DNA from: an uncultured Methylophilaceae bacterium
Lineage (GTDB): Bacteria; Pseudomonadota; Gammaproteobacteria; Burkholderiales; Methylophilaceae
Length of the DNA stretch: 64,000 bases
Direction: 5' to 3'
NCBI GenBank assembly: GCA_913009235.1
Contig: CAJVXS010000003.1
Coordinates: forward strand, 62,001 to 126,000
Positions 33,712-41,756 of this stretch are shown piece by piece (within the stretch, counting starts at the first letter, position 1; every line of letters begins with the position of its first letter). A program made the translations under genes and the position numbers. The notes under the pieces are model-generated. The model ran no database searches. It was not told the DNA's origin and was given only the letters and a program-made list of their open reading frames with translations.

Positions 33712-34263
33712 GTGAAATTACATTTAGGGTGTTGGCATAGAAATATACCTGGTTTTGTTAATGTTGATTTATGCGATATGGAACATATAGACTACAAATC
33801 AAGTATTGACGATTTATCTATGTTTGACGATGAATCAGTTTCGTTAATATATTCAAGTCATTGCTTTGAATATTTTAACCGTCAACAAGCAGTTGAAGTC
33901 TTAATGGAATGGAATAGAGTTTTGAAATCAGGAGGAATTTTGCGCCTAGCTGTTCCGGATTTTGATAGTTTAATTCGAGTGTATCAAAAGACTAATCAAA
34001 TAGAAAATATCCTAGGCCCTTTATATGGAGAAATGGATATAGATACACGGGATGGCAAAACAAAACTTTATCACAAAACGATTTATAACTTTGATAGCTT
34101 ATTTAAGATCCTTAATGAAAATGGCTTTTCAGATGTTATAAAATATGACTGGAAAAATACAATTCACAAAGATTATGATGATCACTCTCAAGCATATTTC
34201 CCACACATGGATAAGGAGAACGGTATTTTGGTAAGTCTTAATGTGGAGGCAACAAAAATATGA
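33712..34263 (+). CDS. SAM-dependent class I methyltransferase
   Basis: 183 aa. Motif I is L-H-L-G-C-W-H-R-N at residues 3-11, followed by V-D-L-C-D and the W-N-R-V-L-K-S-G-G-I-L-R strand-turn characteristic of class I methyltransferases. It lacks any membrane segment. It probably O- or N-methylates a sugar or an AEP-bearing residue. GTG start; its stop overlaps the next ATG by 4 bases. Confidence 0.75.
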   Translation: MKLHLGCWHRNIPGFVNVDLCDMEHIDYKSSIDDLSMFDDESVSLIYSSHCFEYFNRQQAVEVLMEWNRVLKSGGILRLAVPDFDSLIRVYQKTNQIENILGPLYGEMDIDTRDGKTKLYHKTIYNFDSLFKILNENGFSDVIKYDWKNTIHKDYDDHSQAYFPHMDKENGILVSLNVEATKI

Positions 34264-35351
34264 GCGATTTTATAATGCAAATGCGTCCTTGGTTTGGCGA
34301 TGAGGAAAAACAGGCGCTATGTGAGTACATGGACGAAGGTGGCTTCATTACTGAGTTCAAACGTACTGGTAATTTTGAACAAATGTTAGCCGACTACACG
34401 GGTGCCAAGCATTGTGTAGTGGTGAATAATGGCACCATCAGTCTAACACTGGCGGCAATGGCAGTGGGTGTTGAGCATGGTGACGAGGTAATTGTGCCCA
34501 ACTATACAATGATTGCCACGCCAAATTCGGTCAAAATGTTTGGCGCGAAGCCAGTGTTTGTCGATGTAGAATCTGAAACACTGTGTTTGGATGTAGCGTT
34601 AGTTAAGCAAGCGATAACATCAAAAACCAAGGCCATTATGTTGGTATCTGCTAATGGCCGTTATCCCAAGGCAGGCATACAAGCATTTGAAGATTTATGC
34701 AAAGAAAAAGGCTTGGTTTTAATCGAAGACTCTGCCCAGTCTTTGGGTTCTTTTTATCCAGATGGCAGGCATATTGGCACTGTCGGCCTGGTGGGTAGTT
34801 TTTCATTTTCAGCGCCAAAAATTATATCAACAGGGCAGGGCGGAGCAATTATCACTAACGACGATACGGTAGCCAATAAATTACGAAAATTAAAAGACTT
34901 TGGCAGGAGTGGTGGTGGTAATGATATTCATGATGAAATAGGCTTTAACTTTAAATTTACCGAATTACAAGCCTGCATTGGTATTGAGCAGATGAAAAAA
35001 TTACCTTGGAGGGTGGATAGAAAAAAACAAATTTTGAAGCTTTATCAAGAACTGTTAAAAGAGGTTAGTCAAATACAGTTTTTTAATCAAGATTTAGAAA
35101 ATACAACCCCTTGGTTTATTGACTGTCTAGCAGAAGATAGAGAAAATTTGATTGCGCATTTAAAAGAACAGAATATAGGTTCTAGGGTAATGTATCCACC
35201 CATAAATAAGCAAAAAGTTTACCTAATGCCAGGCGAACATCCTATTGCAAATTTGGTGGGTGAAAAAGGGTTGTGGTTGCCGTCATCAGGGCAATTGACT
35301 GATGACGACATTCATCGCATTTGTTTAGCCATTAATATTTTTTATAGCTAG
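34260..35351 (+). CDS. DegT/DnrJ/EryC1-family sugar aminotransferase (perosamine synthetase-like)
   Basis: 363 aa, PLP fold type I. The internal aldimine lysine is K187 in FSFSAPKIISTGQGG; the phosphate-binding N-G-T-I-S segment (about residues 58-62) and E-D-S-A-Q-S are also present. Retention of the lysine rules out a ColD-type 3-dehydratase. With gmd upstream, the simplest product is GDP-4-amino-4,6-dideoxyhexose (GDP-perosamine or an epimer, if the RmlC-like protein acts first). No matching N-acyl- or formyltransferase follows directly. After it comes a 114-base gap, the largest so far in the operon, before the phosphonate genes. Confidence 0.82.
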   Translation: MSDFIMQMRPWFGDEEKQALCEYMDEGGFITEFKRTGNFEQMLADYTGAKHCVVVNNGTISLTLAAMAVGVEHGDEVIVPNYTMIATPNSVKMFGAKPVFVDVESETLCLDVALVKQAITSKTKAIMLVSANGRYPKAGIQAFEDLCKEKGLVLIEDSAQSLGSFYPDGRHIGTVGLVGSFSFSAPKIISTGQGGAIITNDDTVANKLRKLKDFGRSGGGNDIHDEIGFNFKFTELQACIGIEQMKKLPWRVDRKKQILKLYQELLKEVSQIQFFNQDLENTTPWFIDCLAEDRENLIAHLKEQNIGSRVMYPPINKQKVYLMPGEHPIANLVGEKGLWLPSSGQLTDDDIHRICLAINIFYS

Positions 35352-35352
35352 A

Positions 35353-35469
35353 ATGCAAATAAAAATAATTTTACTAAGAGTAGATGTTCTAGTGAATATT
35401 GTTGTCATAGATCCTCTTAAATTTATTGGATTTAATTACAAAACTGATTTAAGGAATGACATTAAATGA
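35353..35469 (+). CDS. Possible small ORF (38 aa) before aepX
   Basis: An ATG at 35353 opens 38 codons ending in a TGA that overlaps the aepX start as ATGA. The product is hydrophobic in its first half (M-Q-I-K-I-I-L-L-R) and polar at the end. There is no recognisable domain and no clear ribosome site. It could be a leader peptide coupling translation into aepX, a gene remnant, or chance in AT-rich DNA. Confidence 0.2.
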   Translation: MQIKIILLRVDVLVNIVVIDPLKFIGFNYKTDLRNDIK

Positions 35470-36770
35470 GCATGAAAAAAGTATATGTGTCACTGATTGC
35501 AGATTTATTGCATGCAGGTCATATTAATATATTAGCAGAGGCAGCAAAGCATGGAGAGGTTACAGTTGGGTTGCTGACATCTACTGCGATTAATGAATTA
35601 AACGATACTGTATATCTTAAGTATCAGCAGCGTGCAGATGTTGTTAAGAATTTGACAATGGTGTCAGATGTTATTCCACAAGCAAGCGCAAGCTATAAAA
35701 AAAACCTAACAACAATAAAACCTGATTATGTTGTGCATGGCGATGACTGGCTTGATAGTAAACAGTCTAAATATCGACAAGAGGTTATTGATTTATTAAG
35801 TGAGTGGGGTGGTGAATTAATCGAGATTGAATATAGCTCAGATATTAGCGATAAAAACCTTAAAAATCAACTAATGAAGTTGGGTGTAATAACTGTTCAT
35901 CGTTTAGGTAGATTAAGACAATTAATTCAGGATAAACCAATTGTTCGCATCTTGGAGGCACATAATGCATTAAGTGCATTGATTGCAGAAAACACGGTTG
36001 TTGAAAGAAATGGTGAAGATGTAAGTTTCGACGGTGTTTGGTCAAGTTCTTTGACGGACTCAACCGCAAAAGGCAAGCCTGATATTGAAGTAATTGATAT
36101 TACTTCTCGCATCAATGCTGTTAATGATATTTTTGAAGTAACTACGAAGCCTATGATTTTCGATGCTGATACAGGCGGTAAAACGGAACACTTTGAGTTT
36201 ACTGTTAAAAGTTTAGAAAGAACAGGCGTAAGTGCTGTTGTTATTGAGGATAAAACAGGACTCAAAAAGAATTCTTTATTTGGTAATGATGTTCCACAAA
36301 CTCAAGATAGTATTGAAAACTTCTGTGAGAAAATTTCTCGTGGTAAAGCGGTACAACTTAGTGATGATTTTATGATTGTTGCTCGCATTGAGTCTTTAAT
36401 CTTGGAGGCAGGTATGGAAGATGCATTAATTCGTGCTGAAGCTTATATTAAAGCTGGTGCTGATGGAATTATGATTCATTCTCGGCACAAAGATCCAGCA
36501 GAAATTATGGAATTTATGCAAAAGTTCAGAGCAACCGATACAGCAACACCAGTCGTAGTTGTACCAACGAGTTTTAATACGGTAACAGTGGAAGAATTTA
36601 TTGAAATGGGCGTGAATGTTGTTGTAACAGCAAACCATATGTTGCGAGCTGCTTATCCTGCGATGTTAAATGTTGCAAAATCTGTGCTTGAGAATGGTAG
36701 AAGTCTTGAAGCTGAGCCAGATTGTATGAGTATTAAAGAGATACTGAATTTCATTCCTGGTACAAAATAA
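35466..36770 (+). CDS. aepX: Phosphoenolpyruvate mutase with N-terminal nucleotidyltransferase-like domain
   Basis: 434 aa, two domains. Residues about 4-130 form an HxGH-type nucleotidyltransferase-like Rossmann domain (H16-A-G-H19, H-G-D-D-W near residue 95), but the second signature that usually reads I-S-S-T is I-S-D-K here. Residues about 140-434 form the isocitrate-lyase-like PEP mutase, with the diagnostic E-D-K-x-x-x-K-x-N-S motif at residues 261-270 (EDKTGLKKNS). PEP mutase makes the C-P bond: PEP to phosphonopyruvate. The N-terminal fusion is common in AepX of glycan clusters; its role there is unproven. AAGGA lies 10 bases before the ATG. The stop overlaps the aepY start by one base. 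Confidence 0.95.
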   Translation: MSMKKVYVSLIADLLHAGHINILAEAAKHGEVTVGLLTSTAINELNDTVYLKYQQRADVVKNLTMVSDVIPQASASYKKNLTTIKPDYVVHGDDWLDSKQSKYRQEVIDLLSEWGGELIEIEYSSDISDKNLKNQLMKLGVITVHRLGRLRQLIQDKPIVRILEAHNALSALIAENTVVERNGEDVSFDGVWSSSLTDSTAKGKPDIEVIDITSRINAVNDIFEVTTKPMIFDADTGGKTEHFEFTVKSLERTGVSAVVIEDKTGLKKNSLFGNDVPQTQDSIENFCEKISRGKAVQLSDDFMIVARIESLILEAGMEDALIRAEAYIKAGADGIMIHSRHKDPAEIMEFMQKFRATDTATPVVVVPTSFNTVTVEEFIEMGVNVVVTANHMLRAAYPAMLNVAKSVLENGRSLEAEPDCMSIKEILNFIPGTK

Positions 36771-37831
36771 TGGCGCTTAATACAGTAGATTTTGTTGATT
36801 CCTTAATAGAGAACAATTACACGCATCTTTGTGTTGTTCCTTGTAGTTTTGCAAAGAATGTCATTAATGAGGCAATCAATAATAAAAGTATAGAATACTT
36901 ACCAGCAGCCAGTGAGGCCGTTGCTTGTTCTGTTGCTGCCGGCCTTAAAATGGCGGGTAAAAACCCTATTGTGATTGTGCAATCATCTGGCCTTACCAAC
37001 ATGGCAAGTTGTATTACTAGTCTTTTAAAGCCGTATGGCGTCACTTTTCCAATTCTCACAAGTTGGCGCACTTATAAAGAGGGCGATAGTGAGATACAAC
37101 ACCAGCATTTGGCGACTGAATTACCAAAATTGATTAGTGCTTATGGGTATCAGCATAATATTCTTGATAATCAAGATCTGGATAATGCCATTTCTCAAAT
37201 CAATGATTGTAATGAAAATCATACAATTTGCGTTATTAAACAAGACAGCTTTGATAGAGTTGAGCTGAAAACCAGACACACACTTGATTTATCTACCTAC
37301 ACACCTAGGAGCGAGTTCCTAGTCTCATTAAATGAGCAGTTTAAGGACAAGGATGTCTTATTTATCGGCACAACAGGTAACGCAGCAAGAGAAATGTATA
37401 GTTTTATGCCAGGTACTAACAATTTTTATATGGCAGGCAATATGGGAGGCGCATTGAGCGTTGGCTTAGGTGCTGCAAAAGCAGGAAAAAAAGTGATTGT
37501 TTGCGGTGGTGACGCTGAATTTGTCATGCATATGGGTGGCTTAACTACTGCTGGTAGATATGCGGATGAGGTCGATTTAACTTACATTCTCTTTGATAAC
37601 GAACAAAATAAATCAACAGGAGGACAGAACACTTATCAAGCACATTTGGATTATATAAATGTTGCAAAAAGCTCTGGTTTTGATGTCGTTGATCATTCAA
37701 TTAAAGCACTTGATGATTTTGAGTCAATAGTTAAAGATATTTATGGTTTGAAGTTTGTTTGGGTTAAATGTGGACTTGATGATGAAACACCAAGACCACC
37801 GTTAGACATTGTTAGAGTAAAGGAGTTTTAA
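36770..37831 (+). CDS. aepY: Phosphonopyruvate decarboxylase
   Basis: 353 aa, thiamine-diphosphate-dependent. The Pyr domain holds the catalytic Glu region (A-A-S-E-A-V-A, about residues 46-52), and the PP domain holds the G-G-D-A-E-F ... D-N TPP/Mg motif (about residues 246-276) followed by N-K-S-T-G-G-Q. It pulls the unfavourable mutase reaction forward by decarboxylating phosphonopyruvate to phosphonoacetaldehyde. Its length fits AepY (shorter than acetolactate synthases). Overlap with aepX (TAATG) implies coupled translation. Confidence 0.95.
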   Translation: MALNTVDFVDSLIENNYTHLCVVPCSFAKNVINEAINNKSIEYLPAASEAVACSVAAGLKMAGKNPIVIVQSSGLTNMASCITSLLKPYGVTFPILTSWRTYKEGDSEIQHQHLATELPKLISAYGYQHNILDNQDLDNAISQINDCNENHTICVIKQDSFDRVELKTRHTLDLSTYTPRSEFLVSLNEQFKDKDVLFIGTTGNAAREMYSFMPGTNNFYMAGNMGGALSVGLGAAKAGKKVIVCGGDAEFVMHMGGLTTAGRYADEVDLTYILFDNEQNKSTGGQNTYQAHLDYINVAKSSGFDVVDHSIKALDDFESIVKDIYGLKFVWVKCGLDDETPRPPLDIVRVKEF

Positions 37832-37833
37832 CA

Positions 37834-37926
37834 ATGGATAGTCGTAAAAAAATATGGAATAAGGATGATAGGGTCGATCAAATTATCCTTGAAAGTTTAA
37901 TAAAGCAGATGGATTTAATGTGGTAA
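37834..37926 (+). CDS. Possible small ORF (30 aa) between aepY and the pntC-aepZ fusion
   Basis: ATG at 37834 with a strong AAAGGAG site (37819-37825, inside the end of aepY) opens 30 codons ending at TAA. The product is charged and helical (starts M-D-S-R-K-K-I-W-N-K-D-D, ends Q-M-D-L-M-W). The good ribosome site and position inside the phosphonate gene set are reasons to note it. It could equally be the remnant of a larger deleted gene. No family recognised. Confidence 0.3.
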   Translation: MDSRKKIWNKDDRVDQIILESLIKQMDLMW

Positions 37927-37935
37927 TTAAAAATT

Positions 37936-39411
37936 ATGACTAAAAGAATAATGGTAGACATGTCTGCAACCTTGATTCATCACGGACATGTGCGCTTGTT
38001 AAAAAAAGCGTCTGAATATGGAAAAGTCATTGTAGGGTTAACTACTGATGATGAAATCATTAGTAAAAAAGGTTATCAGCCAGAATTGGACTTTGAATAT
38101 AGAAAAGAAATAATGGAATCTGTTAGGTATGTAAGTGAAGTTGTTCCTGTGCCTTGGCTATTAGATGAGGAAGTCTTAGAAAAATACAATATTGATTTGC
38201 TTGTGCATGGTGATGACAATTCCAATAATATTGATGAAAATAAACTACTAATTTTTCCAAGAACGGAAGGTGTTAGTAGCGCAGACATCAGACAACGAGT
38301 ATTAAAAGCAATTTCCCAGAAATCAAGTAGAAATATACTTTTAAACCCAGGACCCGCAAGCACCACGTATAGCGTAAAGATGGCACAAGTGGTGCCAGAT
38401 ATTTGCCCAAGGGAGAGTGAATTTGGCGATCTAATGCAATATATTTCAAGTGAACTTACGAAAATTGTGGCCAATGAAAATGATTACGCAGCAGTGCTGT
38501 TCGGTGGTAGTGGGACAGCATCAGTTGAGTCAGTTTTATGCTCTGTTGTTCCGAATGGTAAAACAGTGTTAATTGTAAATAATGGCGCTTATGGGGAAAG
38601 AATGTGCCAAATTGCATCAGTTTACAATATGAGCTATATAGAATATCCAAGCCCCTTAATAGAGCCTATTGATCTTAAGAATCTTAAAGATGTTATTTTA
38701 AACAATAAAAATATTTCACATCTGGCAATTATTCATAACGAAACAACAACAGGTCTTTTAAATAATTTGGATGATTTGGGCGAATTAGCAAAAGAGCATA
38801 ATTTAGAGTTGATAGTTGATGCAATGAGTTCGTATGCTGCAATTCCTATTGATATGGAGAGGCAAAATATTTCTTATTTAATTGCAAGCTCAAACAAAAA
38901 TATACAAGGAATGGCCGGAGTTGGGTTTGTTATAGCAAATAAAAACTCACTTAATAGTATAAAGAATATAAAACCACGAAGTTTTTATTTGGATTTGTAT
39001 GCTCAATATGAGAACTTTTTAAGTTTTCATCAAATGAGATTTACCCCGCCAGTGCAAACCCTCTATTCTTTACGACAGGCGATACTAGAAGTAAATGAAG
39101 AAGGTGTTGAAAACCGATACCAAAGATATTCAGAGTCTTGGGAAGTGCTGACAAATTCTTTAAAGGAAATGAATTTAAAGTATTTGGTTGATGATGAGTA
39201 TCATTCCAGAATAATTACCTCTATATTTATTCCTGATGGCGTTGATTTTAATCATATGCATGATTATTTTTATGATTTAGGATTCACAATTTATCCGGGG
39301 AAGGTTGATGCTTTTAATACTTTTAGGATTGCCAATATTGGCAATATTGACTGTAATGACATGAAAACTTTTATAAAGTTATTAGAGGTGTTTTTAGAAA
39401 GTCATAGTTAA
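37936..39411 (+). CDS. Cytidylyltransferase / 2-aminoethylphosphonate--pyruvate transaminase fusion
   Basis: 491 aa. Residues about 1-125 are a TagD-like HxGH cytidylyltransferase domain with all signatures intact: H15-H-G-H18, E-Y-R-K, H-G-D-D-N and R-T-E-G-V-S-S-A-D-I-R (109-119). Residues about 130-491 are a class V aminotransferase of the PhnW/AepZ type: N-P-G-P-A-S-T-T-Y-S-V at the start, a glycine-rich G-G-S-G-T-A-S phosphate loop, and the PLP lysine K321 in SSNKNIQG. Predicted activities are transamination of phosphonoacetaldehyde to 2-aminoethylphosphonate and then activation to CMP-AEP. PntC-transaminase fusions are known, but those I recall use a LicC/MobA-type cytidylyltransferase, not the HxGH fold. 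Confidence 0.9.
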   Translation: MTKRIMVDMSATLIHHGHVRLLKKASEYGKVIVGLTTDDEIISKKGYQPELDFEYRKEIMESVRYVSEVVPVPWLLDEEVLEKYNIDLLVHGDDNSNNIDENKLLIFPRTEGVSSADIRQRVLKAISQKSSRNILLNPGPASTTYSVKMAQVVPDICPRESEFGDLMQYISSELTKIVANENDYAAVLFGGSGTASVESVLCSVVPNGKTVLIVNNGAYGERMCQIASVYNMSYIEYPSPLIEPIDLKNLKDVILNNKNISHLAIIHNETTTGLLNNLDDLGELAKEHNLELIVDAMSSYAAIPIDMERQNISYLIASSNKNIQGMAGVGFVIANKNSLNSIKNIKPRSFYLDLYAQYENFLSFHQMRFTPPVQTLYSLRQAILEVNEEGVENRYQRYSESWEVLTNSLKEMNLKYLVDDEYHSRIITSIFIPDGVDFNHMHDYFYDLGFTIYPGKVDAFNTFRIANIGNIDCNDMKTFIKLLEVFLESHS

Positions 39412-39435
39412 GGAATATATTAAGAAAACTGCATA

Positions 39436-40740
39436 ATGATTTCCAAAATAAAAAAATTACAGTTAAGTAATGAAGCCTTGAAATATTTTCACAACACTTC
39501 TTGGATGTTTCTGGATAAGGCGCTTAAGATGGCTGTCGGTTTTTTTGTGATAGTTTATCTGACAAGGTATTTAGGACCAGATAGGTTTGGAATGCTCTCG
39601 TATGCTGAGAGTGTTGTTAGTATTTTCTTGGCATTATCTACCTTGGGGTTGGCAAATGGCGGCCCCTTAGTAAGGGAATTGGTTAATAGCCCTGTTAAGA
39701 GAGATATGTTGCTAGGAACGGTGTTTTATTTAACGCTTTTTTCTTCTATTATAACGATCAGCATTATTTTAGGGGTGGTGAATTTTTTACCAGACGGTCA
39801 GGTGAATATCCTAATCTTGATTATATCTTTTTCGATTATTTTTCAAAATATTAATATGATAATAATTGATTATTTTCAATACAAAGTTTTATTTAAATAC
39901 GTTGCTTACTGCGGTACCACTGTTTTTTTCACATCATCTGCACTAAAAATCACACTAATCTATTTTAATATGGAGCTGGTATTTTTTGCTTACGCCTTAC
40001 TTTTTGATAGCGCTTTCCTATTGGTTGGACTTGCCTATATCTATAAAAAACAAGGTCTGTCTTTTATTCAATGGGAGTTTAATTTAGTTGCTGCGAAGCT
40101 ATTCTTAAAAGTTGCTATACCTTTAACGTTGGTAGCTATTTCAGCATTTGTATACACACGTATTGATCAAATAATGATAAAACACATGCTTGGTAACGAA
40201 GCAGTGGGGAATTATGCAGCAGCAATTAAAGTTAGTGAATTGTTCTATTTTATACCAGGGATTATCGTGACGTCGCTATTCCCCAAGCTGGTGGCATTGA
40301 AAAAAGACAAGGGTGACTACCTTGGCCTCTTAGAAAAAATGTATAGACTAACGATGTGGATTGCCATTCCTATTGCAATCAGCATATTTCTCTTCAGTGA
40401 TCTGATAGCAAGCATTTTATATGGTGGCCAATATACTCAGGCAAGCGGCATATTGGCCATTTTGTCATGGGGGTTGATTTTTGCTTCTGTTAGCGCCGTA
40501 TTTGTCAAAATACTTTATGTAGAGTCTTATGAGAAAAAATATCTGTTCAAAAATTTATTTGGAGTAGTTATGAACATAGTATTAAATTATTATTTAATAC
40601 TCATGTATGGCGTTTATGGCGCGGCAATTGCCACAATTGTTACGTTATTTAGTGTGAATTATATATATGACTTGTTGGATAAAGACCTTAGAAGATTTTA
40701 CTATCTGAAAATTAATGCTTTAAATCCATTCAAGCTATGA
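39436..40740 (+). CDS. wzx: Wzx-type polysaccharide flippase (first of two)
   Basis: 434 aa with about 12 hydrophobic helices, MATE/MVF-like. The N-terminal pattern (W-M-F-L-D-K-A-L-K-M, then V-Y-L-T-R-Y-L-G-P-D-R-F-G) is typical of Wzx/RfbX. It would flip undecaprenyl-linked oligosaccharide repeat units to the periplasm. It follows the phosphonate genes by 24 bases and overlaps the next gene by 4. A second flippase lies at 53422. Confidence 0.88.
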   Translation: MISKIKKLQLSNEALKYFHNTSWMFLDKALKMAVGFFVIVYLTRYLGPDRFGMLSYAESVVSIFLALSTLGLANGGPLVRELVNSPVKRDMLLGTVFYLTLFSSIITISIILGVVNFLPDGQVNILILIISFSIIFQNINMIIIDYFQYKVLFKYVAYCGTTVFFTSSALKITLIYFNMELVFFAYALLFDSAFLLVGLAYIYKKQGLSFIQWEFNLVAAKLFLKVAIPLTLVAISAFVYTRIDQIMIKHMLGNEAVGNYAAAIKVSELFYFIPGIIVTSLFPKLVALKKDKGDYLGLLEKMYRLTMWIAIPIAISIFLFSDLIASILYGGQYTQASGILAILSWGLIFASVSAVFVKILYVESYEKKYLFKNLFGVVMNIVLNYYLILMYGVYGAAIATIVTLFSVNYIYDLLDKDLRRFYYLKINALNPFKL

Positions 40741-41756
40741 AAAAGGGAAATAATTTAATCGCTATTTATGCCCCGTACGATAAAAGAGTTGAAAATGACG
40801 GTTTTTTAAGTTTCCCAAATTCAAATGAATATGTTGTGCTTGCAAAAAAAATGGAGGAATCTGGATTTGAATTACACAGTCTGGATGTGTGTAAAAGGAA
40901 TAATCAATATCCTATGGTATGTATATTCCTTGATACACCGCCAGTTAAGGTAAGCACTTTGGTAGATAACAGAACAAAAACAATTGTTTTGTTAAGAGAG
41001 GCAGAGTTAAATTGTCCGGATAATTTTAAGAAGGAAAGACAGCAAGAGTTTGATCTGATACTTACTTGGAAATCCAGGCTAGTTGATAATAAAAGGTTTC
41101 TTAGTTATCCGGCTACGAGGTTGTCGAGCTTCAAACAGTTGGACAATGTTGACATCAATAATAGGAAATTATGCGTACTTATTAATAGTAATTTATCATC
41201 AAAAGTTCATGGTGAGCTGTATTCCGAGAGAAGAAGAGTTGTCGATTGGTTCTATAAAAATCACAAAGAGGATTTCGACTTATGGGGGTATGGTTGGGAT
41301 AAGCTAGCATTTACTTTCTTCAATAGAACATTACTTAGTTTACAGAAGCCTAGAATGCTTATTCATCCGCTATATAAAGGTATAGCTGAAGATAAGTGTA
41401 GGACTCTTAGTAAGTACAATTTTTCAATATGTTTTGAAAATGTGAAAACGGAGAGTGACTATGTATCCGAAAAAATTTTTGATTCTCTCTTAGCGAAAAA
41501 TGTTCCCATATATATGGGTGCGCCAAATATAACAAACAAAATTCCTAAAGAGTGTTTTATTGATTATAGAGCTTTTAAAAGCATTGAAGATTTGTTTTAT
41601 TTCCTTCGCAACATGAGTAAAGACACATATTTAGAATATTTAAAAAATATTAATAGTTTTTTAAATAGTGAAAAAGCGCAAGAATTTTCTTTAGATAGGT
41701 GGCTTCAGGTTACTCTTAATGCCACACAGAAGCTGGTTAAGGAAAATAATGATTAA
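40737..41756 (+). CDS. GT10-like (alpha-1,3-fucosyltransferase-type) glycosyltransferase
   Basis: 339 aa. The C-terminal half (about residues 225-260) carries the GT10 donor-site signature: F-S-I-C-F-E-N, then S-D-Y-V-S-E-K-I-F-D-S, then P-I-Y-M-G-A-P-N-I. GT10 enzymes use GDP-fucose, but there is no fcl here, so the donor may be the GDP-deoxy sugar built by genes 31749-35351. The N-terminal acceptor domain is divergent. There is no signal peptide or membrane helix, so it acts in the cytoplasm on the lipid-linked chain. Confidence 0.75.
   Translation: MKKGNNLIAIYAPYDKRVENDGFLSFPNSNEYVVLAKKMEESGFELHSLDVCKRNNQYPMVCIFLDTPPVKVSTLVDNRTKTIVLLREAELNCPDNFKKERQQEFDLILTWKSRLVDNKRFLSYPATRLSSFKQLDNVDINNRKLCVLINSNLSSKVHGELYSERRRVVDWFYKNHKEDFDLWGYGWDKLAFTFFNRTLLSLQKPRMLIHPLYKGIAEDKCRTLSKYNFSICFENVKTESDYVSEKIFDSLLAKNVPIYMGAPNITNKIPKECFIDYRAFKSIEDLFYFLRNMSKDTYLEYLKNINSFLNSEKAQEFSLDRWLQVTLNATQKLVKENND

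Noticed and set aside
34260-35351. ColD-type GDP-4-keto-6-deoxymannose 3-dehydratase
   Set aside because: The PLP lysine (K187) is present; ColD has His at that position.
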